Positions 11,520 to 21,390 of a stretch of DNA of 64,000 nt are shown one piece after another. The notes under the pieces are model-generated. The model did no database searches. It had not been told where the DNA came from and saw nothing but the letters and a program-made list of their open reading frames with translations. Each line of letters begins with the position of its first letter. Positions within the stretch are counted from its first letter, which is position 1. A program made the translations under genes and the position numbers. Source of the stretch: Parapristionchus giblindavisi (lineage: Eukaryota; Nematoda; Chromadorea; Rhabditida; Diplogasteridae); assembly GCA_943737045.1 (NCBI GenBank), contig CALSFV010000141.1, positions 1 to 64,000 of the forward strand. Reading direction: 5' to 3'.

Positions 11520-13772
11520 TTAACTTTGTCGAGCGAGTAATTTGTCAATTGTAACAGCAAAAGTCTTAGCAAATGAAAGAAGAGAAGCATCTCGAGGAGA
11601 ATCATTTAATGATAATGAACATTCATTCATAGATATTGTCTCATATAATGAAGTTAATGTTGATGACATCTGAAATATATGATCTTTGATCTTTCATATT
11701 ATATGGTTCTCGACATCTCTTCAATTGATTTAAATGGCAGACATTCTAGTAAACTTAAGATCATTCCAAATGAGGAACACATTGATTTATCAATTAATAT
11801 TCAATATTCCCAATTGGATTCGGCAAGGATATTGTAAATAAACAATATTAACCTGATTTGTATTATCTTGTATGATATTGGATAGAAGTGAATTCATAGC
11901 TCCTAATACTTTATCATGAGGTTCATCACTTGATCGAGTTAGACGAGATGTCATATCTGCACTTTGTAATACTCGATTACGGTAGAGATAAGCACGAGGA
12001 ACATCCTACAAGTAGATTAGATCAGATTATCGATTAATCGATAGAGAAAGATACCTTATCCAATGGAATAAACTCATATTCCTTCTTACATTCTATTGAT
12101 TGAGAGGCACTAGGACTCGGTTCAGGAGGTGGTGAATTCTAAAAGAATACTGTATTTATTGATTTTCATTGCTAATCAAAACATACCGTAGCCGCTTTAT
12201 TCTGATCTAGCGGTTCTGTCTTGATTTCCTTCTGATTGTTGAACAAATCGATCTGCAACAGTCGTTATCGATTGATCAGAGTATGAATACTTACCGTATT
12301 ATTAGCCGAAGTCCAAGAACCTATCCGTTGGATATCCAGACTGTTTACTCCATTGATATTTTCGACTAAACTATTCCGTGACTTCCTTTTCGTTGTATCC
12401 GACCTTTTCTTCTCAGACCTCTTAGAACTAGTAGATGGTTCATTTGTATCGATTGATTGACGAATCTGAATCGATAATTACTGTAGTCTAACAATGGAAT
12501 CGATACACTATGATTACTGAACTAGACTGAATTGAAAACAATGTATAATTCAAGTATAATCAATGTATATTCTTTAATATGTATAACAAATATCTAAAGA
12601 TATTGACCAAATACCATAACCGATTGGTTGCATTTACTGAAAATCAATAGTAAAGACAAACCTTTTTATTCGGTGGTTCACTTCCATTGTTTGATTCATC
12701 AGATTGATTAGAATGAATACTCATTGATTGATTAGATTCAACTATTGATTGATTAGCCTGTTGAAGAAATGAAGCAAGAAGAGCAAAAGATTCTTCAACG
12801 ATAGGCTCTTCTTTCACTTCATCTTTCATTATCTAAAACAACATTCATACATATATGTACATCTTTATTTATTGTAAGTATACAAGATAATCGAAAGGTT
12901 GTTCATCAATTGAATTTCAAATAGACTTGTACATCTACCACATACATATAAGAGTCATTGGTATTCGAAGTTCATAAAGTTTGGCAAATGAACCGTATAT
13001 CAATATAAACTTAATATACTTACATTATCGAATATCGGCCATGGATGAATATTACTCAGTGATGTTGATGGTTGTTCATTCATTGATGAGAACTAAAAGA
13101 ATATATCATAATAATAATATCATATACGATACAGAAAGGCTACTATTATATGAGATATCACTAGTGATTCAAATAATTTGATGATAACCTACTTGATTAG
13201 CAACCATAGGAGACATCGCAATCGCATCTTGCCAACTCTTCTGTAATGGATTACGGTAACTAATAGTACTAACTATGTATACGATAGTTATATAGATTAC
13301 GGTATATCCTCTAACATATCGATGTGATATACCTCATTACATTTAGCTGTATTTATAAGAAGTCCATGAATAGAACGTAGATGGACGTAGTAATTACTTG
13401 TACGGGTTTGTTTACGAAGTAATCCCTCCCTGATATTGATCGATTTATTCATTATATTATTGATTAAGTGATCATATCAATGATTGATTAGATTATAAAT
13501 TCCATTAGTGATCGAGATGATTCTATTGATTCATTTCATGATATTATATCATATATTGATAAGATTACGGTAGTGTAGATTAGATAATCGATTTGATTAA
13601 ATGAAATCACTCACCGTCCCGTTTCAACACATCGTAAACATCGGATGTAGTCCGCTTTATCGGGAACCTAATTAATATATTATATTAAATAATATTTAAA
13701 TATAATAATTGAACGATTGATAGATTAAGAAGTAATAGAAACCTCTTGGAAATGTTCAGCTATCCGATACAT
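11520..13772 (-). CDS. BED-type zinc-finger protein, copy 1
   Basis: Eleven minus-strand exons join in frame: 13743-13772 (first, ATG just after an acceptor), 13615-13667, 13333-13429, 13193-13240, 13024-13092, 12662-12832, 12295-12465, 12187-12252, 12055-12138, 11853-12005, 11520-11669. The N-terminal region holds one BED-like finger: IRCLRC (CxxC), then TSNYYVHLRSIH (histidine pair) about 20 residues later. The middle is Ser/Asn/Gln/Lys-rich and probably disordered. Two C-terminal blocks, YRNRVLQSADMTSRLTRSS and SPRDASLLSFAKTF, recur in the paralog at 16965-18312 but match nothing I recognise. BED fingers bind DNA and occur in chromatin-boundary factors and in domesticated hAT transposases; no transposase catalytic core is visible, so a transcriptional or chromatin role is inference. 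The 5' start is less certain than the rest. Confidence 0.72.
11701..11791 (+). pseudogene. Relic of DNase II exon 11 inside a BED-gene intron
   Basis: This plus-strand stretch, within the last intron (11670-11852) of the minus-strand BED gene, closely matches DNase II exon 11 (11126-11251). Shared blocks include GGTTCTCGA.ATCTCTTCA, ATTGAT, AATGG and AAGATCATTC.AAATG. Even the GATCTTTGATCT run before it recalls the DNase II introns. Substitutions and indels have broken the frame. It looks like the edge of an old partial duplication of DNase II. Confidence 0.8.
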
Positions 13773-14589
13773 ATAGTAGAGACTGAAAGAGAATATAATA
13801 GAATAGTTGATTGAATGAATGAATGAATCGACCCTTCTTCTTCTTCTCTATTACTCTCTTTCTCTATTCTCTCTTCTATCGCCTTATCTCTCACTACTCT
13901 TTTGATTGACAGAGAGAACGAGTGCGTAAGGGCCGAGGCAATCAGAGAGGAGAGGAAGGGAGGGAGAGGGAGGTTGAGAGAGGGAGAGGGAGAGAGGAGG
14001 ATGGAGGGAAGAGAGGGAGAGACAGATGGGTAGATGATGATTTGTGCGTACATATATAAGAGAATGAATGAATGAATGAATGAACGATAAGAAGAATGAG
14101 AATGAATAAGATATTTGATTGATTGATTGTCTTGATAGTCAACACATATATACTAAAACATCTCAAATTGTATACACGAAAATCAGAAGAGAAGAATATA
14201 AGAAAAGTACTAAGCCTCACAATGGAAAGATAATCAAGAAAACAAGGAAAAAGGGTGAATACAAATTAATTACGCTAGAGAGAATTGATTGAAAGCTGAT
14301 CAAAATTACAGTAATCAACAATTTTCAAGAAACAGGCTTCTATCAAGATGGATGCTACGTATTGATTAAATTATATTCGAATTCTATAGTTTTAAATATA
14401 AAATGTAATTTTTGTTTAGTTTTTCAACGTTTAAAAAACATATTGTAGGAGGGATCGTATCACAAATAAATCAAAAGAGAAAGGAGAATTCCTAATAATA
14501 AGATAAGAATTGAATTGAATAATAAGATGGAGGATAAGACGATATAGTAGTATGTATAAAAGAAGAGAAGAGAGGTTATATTCAAGTAG

Positions 14590-14870
14590 ATGAGGAGAGT
14601 GGAGAGGGTAGGGGAGAGGGAATGAGGAGGGAGAGGGAGAGGGAGAGGGAGGAGAGGAAGAAGGAAGATGGGAGGGAGGGGAGAGAGAGGGAGAAGGTTG
14701 GAGGGAGAAGAGAGATTCAAGTGGAGGAGGAAAGTGGAGAGAGGGAGAGATAGATAGTATGAATGGGATATGCAGAGGGAGAGGGGAATGAATGAATGAA
14801 TGAATGCATGAATAGCTAAATGAATGTATGAATGAAAGAGAGAGAGGGAGAGAGGGGGGGGGAGATGGGG
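14590..14870. repeat. Purine-rich simple repeat (GGGAGA/GAAT)
   Basis: A mix of GGGAGA, GAGAGG and GAAT tandem units covers roughly 280 bases. The long minus-strand Pro/Ser/Leu open frames across it are simply the translation of TCCC/CTCT repeats. Confidence 0.85.
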
Positions 14871-16003
14871 AGATGGGATGGATGTTACTGAAGTAAGAAG
14901 TAATGAGAAATGATGCCATAAATGTATATTTAATATATATCTTAAATATATCTGATTAGTTATTCATTGCCACTAGATCTTTAATCCATAAATCTTTCCT
15001 AAATTTGTGTGTAATAAAAATTTTTTAACCCCTATATAAAAGATCGCAATTAGACCAATTTACTGGGATAGGTTTTTTGAAATTTGTTCTATCAGGATGT
15101 TGTGCCGATTATACCAGATTCCGGCTACTGGGGTTTTCGACCACGGCGGATCGAATGGCACTGGTCCCGAGCCGATCCGGAGCCGTCTTTTAGGTGAAAC
15201 GCCGGCTCTCGGGTTTTTTGCACATTTTGGCGCCAAACTTGATACTAAATGCATCAAAAATTGCAAGTTGGGGTATGGAACTGACCACAAGACTTGGGGC
15301 AATCTAATTTGTATTTTTACCGATTTTTCCCATTCACGTTTTTTCCGGAAATTCCGGTCAAAGCTGGCGGAGAGCAAAAAAAGGCGAAAATCAAAATGCC
15401 GCAATATGATTGCTCAAAAACTGTTCAGACGATTTTTGAGATTAAGACTTATGTTGAACAACTTTTTGCGGCGCATCTTATGGTGCTAATGTCGTTTCGA
15501 TTTGCATATGGTTTTGATGACGAAATAGGCCTGTGAAGAAAACCGGGAAGTAGGTTTTTCGCAATTTTCACCCATTAAAAGTGATTTTCGCGTCCCGGCT
15601 CCTGAAAGTAAATTGTACAACTCGATGAGGCGCAACTTTTTGCTTCCGGACCCTACTCATTCGGAGCAATATTCACGGAGCTGTGCGGTCGCGAAAAATG
15701 GTCGATTTTTAATTTTTTCAAAAAACTCAAATTTCGCACCTTTTTTATTCAACCTAACTATGCTCATGTTGTAGCGCTTGAAAAACTGATTTAGAAAAAC
15801 TATGTCATTCGACCTCCGCATGACTTCTTTGTACCGCGAAAAATCGCCGAAAAGGTGCGAAAAGACGATTTTGCCAGTTTTCTTGGTAGAATTTATTTTC
15901 ATTTTTGTTTTAGGCGTTTTATATGGCAAAGAAAGATGTAGCACGGTTCTTTGCGCGTCGATTGGTGTATAATATGACTATGTTTAGTAAATAATATCAT
16001 TCG

Positions 16004-16070
16004 TGGCGTCGAGGTAAAGAGGTAGCACTCTAAAAACTCCGAGCGGGTTCGAACCCCGGTTCGATCCAAA
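16004..16070 (+). other. tRNA-like Pol III promoter module
   Basis: TGGCGTCGAGG fits a tRNA A box, and GGTTCGAACCC about 45 bases on is a perfect B box. The flanking bases do not pair into an acceptor stem and no anticodon arm is convincing, so this is not a working tRNA gene. It is more likely a tRNA-derived part of a SINE-like repeat, within the odd GC-richer block around it. Confidence 0.5.
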
Positions 16071-16511
16071 ACTTTTGCTGATTTTTCCTGACTGAAGTAA
16101 AGTATTCTAAGGTAGTTTTTCGTGTTAGGAATGATGAAACAAGTTGTTTTGAGTCATTCTGAGCAGGAAAACATGTCATGCATGACTCTTAACTCTTACC
16201 TCGCTTCAATTGATATCTGTTGCGACATTCATTCAGTTCAACGAAATTTTTCGATAATAGTGAGACAAACATTGATCCTCAGACATCAGGAAAATGTCGG
16301 AAAGCTTATGAACGAGTCCACGAATGAGTTTCTTGTCAAACAATATAGAAAATGGGGGGTTGGGGGGGTGTCCCCCCAAACAATCAAAAGGTCGAGCTTG
16401 CTTTGCAAATAGTTTTATGTTGTCGTTTTTTCATATATTTTTTCGACAAATCGTCTAATAAGTCAGGAAACAAGATTAAAGTGTCCATACTTGGCGACTC
16501 AAGCAGTCTAT

Positions 16512-16538
16512 GCGGAAGGGTGCGCAGCGCCCTTCCGC
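16512..16538. repeat. GC-rich perfect hairpin
   Basis: GCGGAAGGG and CCCTTCCGC face each other across a short GC loop. A run of seven G's and a matching C run (16352-16378) lie nearby. Such hairpins are common at ends of small repeats; no function can be read from it. Confidence 0.6.
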
Positions 16539-16964
16539 GCTAGCGAAATGCTCCTCCCGCGCTAAAAGTATAAAACGCTCAGAAGTAAACAAAATTAATG
16601 GATCCCTCTAGCACTGCTAGTTACATTTAATAAGGTATTTCTTCAATCAAATAAGTGGGGAATCTCGGGAAGAATCTCATTTATTGATTTAAAAATTATT
16701 AATCGATGTATATTCAATAACTACAGTACTCTAATCCATTCTGAACATTGATTGCTTATATCTCATCAAACACAAATCTTTAATGATTCAATCTCTATGT
16801 CTCAACCATAAGATAACAATCTCTCATGACCTCTTCTATCTTCACAACAATAGCTTGGTATTAGCTCTTTATCGATGGTAATCAGTGATCAATAATTTAG
16901 AATTCATATGATAACAAATATAAGAATAGAAGAAGATACATCTTATTATACTTCTTCATTCATA

Positions 16965-18312
16965 TCATTTCTTCAATAGAATTTTCTCCATGGTTACAGA
17001 GAAAGTCTTTGCAAATGAGAGAAGAGCCGCATCTCGAGGTGAATCTCCCATATCTGTCTCATTATCGATTATTGATTGATAGAGAGAAGTCAATGATGAT
17101 GTCATCTGCAATCAATAACTACCGTAATCTATATTCAATCATAAACCAACATCGCTCTTATCATCTTGAATAATATTGGATAGAAGTGAATTCATAGCTC
17201 CTAATACTTTATCATGAGGTTCATCACTTGATCGAGTTAGACGAGATGTCATATCTGCACTTTGTAATACTCGATTACGGTATAATTCCACTCGGGGAAC
17301 TCCCTGAATCACAATACAATTATCGATTTCACACTTCAGATGTTCCTACCGTCATAACAAAGTTTATCTTGTTATCATTTCCTTTCGATGTGGAAGGTTC
17401 TGAACCACCAGAATTATACGACTGTAATATCGATTGATTAGATAGAAGTCATCTACAGTATACTACCGTAATTGGATCCTCTAAGTCTACGGTAGATGGG
17501 CGAGGAGGTATTGATTGAGTAACAATCTGTGGTCGAACAACGCCGGATGTAGTAGAGTGAGCATTCGTGGATGGAATTGCATCAACCACTCCAGGTTGCA
17601 ATCGATAATGAGCATATACCGTATCCTGCACATTCAGATTTCCACTTGAGCCTTCATTCATAATGATTTGTTCATGTGGTTGAGGAGTTATGAATTCGTC
17701 TTGACGCGGCTGAGAAAGAATACTATAATATCCGATTATGAATCGTTGAACTTACTCTTTTAGAAGGTGTAGGTCTTTCATCTTTAGGAATAACAGACAT
17801 AAAGAGTGGATTGAGTACTTGAGGAGAAACATTAATAAGAATATCATTATATGAATCATCTTCTCGTTTTATCGATTCTTCTCTAGGTGGCTCAAATCAA
17901 TCAATTAATATTAAATCAATCAATAATCATTTGATTACCGTATCATTGACAATCTCTTCCGGTTCAGCACTAAGACTAAGACCATTTGTGAATGGTGCAG
18001 ATCCACGATCCTCTACATTCATATTATGATATCTTTTTAGATGAGCCCAATAATTACTCGTCTTCGATGCTTTCTTCACTGATCCACCACTGAAAATGAA
18101 TATTATCGATTAGATTCAGGAGATTAAAATGTCTCACGTGCTTCCAGCATTCAAGCAATACATGCATCTTAAGTATCCAGGCTTGATTGGATCCTAGAAT
18201 TATATAAACATTGAATATTTCTAAATAAAATTGAACAAACATCAATAAAGTGTTGATAAAGACGTTGTAGAGTCGCATCAGTCATACGACGTGTAGTGGG
18301 TTGAGAGTCCAT
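16965..18312 (-). CDS. BED-type zinc-finger protein, copy 2
   Basis: Eight minus-strand exons: 18241-18312, 18138-18193, 17939-18089, 17756-17890, 17467-17709, 17350-17421, 17151-17303, 16965-17105. The second and third encode a BED-like finger: YLRCMYC (CxxC) followed by TSNYWAHLKRYH with the paired histidines. The acidic/Ser/Pro-rich middle is probably disordered. The C-terminus carries the same two blocks as copy 1 (YRNRVLQSADMTSRLTRSS and SPRDAALLSFAKTF). Domain order, strand and the last two exons match the gene at 11520-13772, so the two are tandem paralogs. The middle has diverged heavily while one 110-base exon tract is identical (see findings). A DNA-binding role is inferred from the finger only. 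The start, MDSQPTTRRM, is the first in-frame ATG. Confidence 0.78.
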
Positions 18313-18768
18313 AACCGACTAAACGAAGAATCAATGAATAAAATGAGAATAAATTAATGAAATGAGGAATAATAGAGAAGAGAAGAATGAGTATGGGACT
18401 AGCTCTCTTCATTCATCATACTCTCTATCATTCTCTCATCGTCTAACACTCTCTCATTCTCATATATTCTCTCACAATCAATGACTAGTCATAGGAATAG
18501 AAGGAATATACATTTGACAATAATCAACGAGATCATATGTAAAATGATTCTGATTGAATTTAAATAATATTCACTTTATTCAAATCAGAGAAAGACATGC
18601 ATTTGTTCTATTTTTATCTTCAGAATGTTTTTTATAAACGAATTGGAGAGAGAGAAAAGAATAAAGCACGCAAAATAACTGGGTAAAAAAGAATGAATAT
18701 ATGTATGATCCTTTTGGCAAAATGCTAAATTCACCCTTAATGAATAATACAGTACATACATATAGCCC
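18313..18768. other. Upstream region of BED copy 2, up to the giant element
   Basis: AT-rich sequence with no exon seen. It should contain the promoter of the minus-strand BED gene. A tract rich in TCTCTCATTC-type repeats lies near 18400-18470. Confidence 0.4.
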
Positions 18769-19082
18769 GGTCGTTTGTGCACGTGCTCTGCTGCGGGTCG
18801 CATTTCATTAATTTCCTTAGCATATGGATTTTTTTCTATTCTCAACGTCTTAATCATGAGTTTCAGTGATAAAAAGTTCTTTTAATGACTAAAGAAAATG
18901 AAACAAATTTTTTATCTATGAGAAAAAACAACTAAAAGGCAAATCACACTGGTCCGAAAATGCTAATTGTATGTAAGTATTATTTTACCGGAAAGGTATA
19001 CTGTACTATTTGCATATCGAACGTACTCCCGTTTTTGAACGGGCGATCGCCGGGAGATATACGGGCGCCCGGTGGGCGAAAT

Positions 19083-19240
19083 ATCGCCCGCGGGCGATTT
19101 GAGGGCGATGTGCGGGCGAACGCCGGGTGTTAGATCGCCCGCGGGCGATCAGCTGGTGATATTAGTGACTCCGATCGCCCGCGGGCGATCTTACTGATCG
19201 ACCGCGGCACATTTTAGGGGAGGATCGCCCGCGGACGATA
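19083..19240. repeat. Subterminal palindromic repeats GATCGCCCGCGGGCGATC
   Basis: Four copies of a perfect or near-perfect palindrome begin at 19083, 19133, 19173 and 19223 (the last with one mismatch), spaced 50, 40 and 50 bases. They lie just inside the inner TIR of the giant element. Regular spacing in helical multiples and dyad symmetry suggest binding sites for a dimeric protein, by analogy with the TNPA sites of En/Spm. Confidence 0.85.
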
Positions 19241-19653
19241 GTGGAAATTGCGCCGGAGAGGGAACCGGGAAATAGAAATAGCGTGTGTGTGTAAAGGAGC
19301 TGAACCCGGATATTTTTTGAATTTTCGAAGTGCGGTTGAATTTTAATTTAGATTAGTCGTTTTACTTATTTTATTGCAGGATATTGAGATTGTTTAAACG
19401 GTGAATTTGATGACCTGTGCGCGCGTCTAGAGTAAGAGTTGTTATGGGACCATATTGTATATCTGCTGTTGTTTCATGAGTGTGTCTTGTTGTTTATGCG
19501 TATTTCTCTTTAATTTTTTACCCGCACCTGACGTGTTTAAATATTAATAATCGTTTTTCAGTGTCTAGGTGGTGGGTCCGATTGACTGTCCGAGAGTCTC
19601 GGAGCGACAGAGTGCCCGATCAGCCCTCGTGACACCATCATCCATCAGGTAAA

Positions 19654-19696
<43 letters not shown>

Positions 19697-19697
19697 G

Positions 19698-19744
<47 letters not shown>
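19654..19744. repeat. (ATT)n microsatellite
   Basis: About 90 bases of ATT trinucleotides with single interruptions, directly after the donor site of the first leader exon. Confidence 0.95.
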
Positions 19745-19746
<2 letters not shown>

Positions 19747-21069
19747 TTCATTCATATCAATCCATTAGCGCTCATACTTATACCTGCTAATAATAATATC
19801 TTTATGTGCGTTTCATGTAAGAATGATAACACATGTATGATGATACATAGAGAAATGCAATAGGGACACATAAATACAATACCACAACGAGGTAGTAAGG
19901 TTTAACTAATAGATAATGATGATAAAACTTTAATTATAAAGCATAGGTAGAAATACAATTACGAAAGATTTTGACATTGGGACAAATTATGGCAGAATTA
20001 GGCAGTAAATTACAAGAATTGACAACTCTGTTCGAGATAAAGTACAAGAAACGCCTGGATTTACAATTATATTTGACAAGTTGAAAATTATTTCTGCGAG
20101 AGGAGTTTCTATTGTAGGAAAATGATAATCGGAAGATAGATGAATTGTCAAATTCTATGAGTCTATTAAGTGCCTTATAAGTGAAACATAAATCAATAAG
20201 TGCGCGTCTACGTTCAAGTGGTTCGAGATTTAGATTTTGCTAGTATTTATATTTATTTTTTACCCACACCTGCCCGGTTTAAATATTAATAATCGTTTTT
20301 CAGTGAATCGATCTCGGTTCTGAGTGGCGCGAGCACCCGATCTACCGCCGTCGCACCATCCATCGATCAGGTAAATATTATTATTATTATTATTATTGTT
20401 ATTATTATTATTGTTATTATTCATTCATTCATTCATTCATTCATATCTATCCATCCATTAGCACTCATATTCATTGCGCCGCTAATATTTATTCTTATAT
20501 TAATTCTCATTGTTCATTCATTCATTCATTCATTCATTCATTCATATCCATATTTATAATCGTATATTAATAATCGTTTTTCAGTGAATCGATCTCGGTT
20601 CTGAGTGGCGCGAGCACCCGATCTACCGCCGTCGCACCATCCATCGATCAGGTAAATATTATTATTATTATTATTATTGTTATTATTATTATTGTTATTA
20701 TTCATTCATTCATTCATTCATTCATATCTATCCATCCATTAGCACTCATATTCATTGCGCCGCTAATATTTATTCTTATATTAATTCTCATTGTTCATTC
20801 ATTCATTCATTCATTCATTCATTCATATCCATATTTATAATCGTATATTAATAATCGTTTTTCAGTGAATCGATCTCGGTTCTGAGTGGCGCGAGCACCC
20901 GATCTACCGCCGTCGCACCATCCATCGATCAGGTAAATATTATTATTATTATTATTATTGTTATTATTATTATTGTTATTATTCATTCATTCATTCATTC
21001 ATTCATATCTATCCATCCATTAGCACTCATATTCATTGCGCCGCTAATATTTATTCTTATATTAATTCT

Positions 21070-21165
21070 CATTGTTCATTCATTCATTCATTCATTCATT
21101 CATTCATTCATTCATTCACTCATTCATTCATTCACTCATTCATTCATTCATTCTTTAATTCCTTC
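21070..21165. repeat. (ATTC)n microsatellite
   Basis: ATTC tetranucleotide repeats closing the tandem leader array; shorter runs sit in every 281-base unit. Confidence 0.95.
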
Positions 21166-21390
21166 ATTCACTCTGTGTGTACTTTTAGAGTTGAGTTGAG
21201 TAAGTGAGTAATAGTTGTTGTGGGACCATATTGTATATCTGCTGTTGTTTCATGAGCGTATCTTGTTGTTTATGCGTATTTCTCTTTAATTTTTTACTCG
21301 CACCAGCCCGGTTTAAATATTAATAATCGTTTTTCAGTCAATCGATCTCGGTTCTGAGTGGCGCGCGCAGATCACAACCCTCCTCGAACC

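Larger units (their letters stand above)
13783..16964. other. Repeat-rich spacer between the two BED genes
   Basis: No host exon is supported. The segment holds GA-rich simple sequence (about 13925-14030 and 14580-14870), GAAT tetranucleotide runs, and a block at about 15040-16600 of distinctly higher GC with C/G homopolymers, a GC hairpin and a tRNA-like Pol III box pair. The open frames in the block overlap on both strands and show no domain I recognise. Confidence 0.6.

Noticed and set aside
14431..14919. 162-residue minus-strand open frame rich in Pro, Ser and Leu
   Set aside because: It spans purine simple repeats; composition alone explains the open frame.
15060..15489. Overlapping 114 and 130 residue frames on opposite strands
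   Set aside because: No recognisable domain, no splice pattern, and both strands are open over the same bases in an anomalous GC block.
20304..20932. CRISPR-like array
   Set aside because: The repeats are 67-base exon-like units with near-identical 'spacers' in a eukaryotic, intron-bearing setting.
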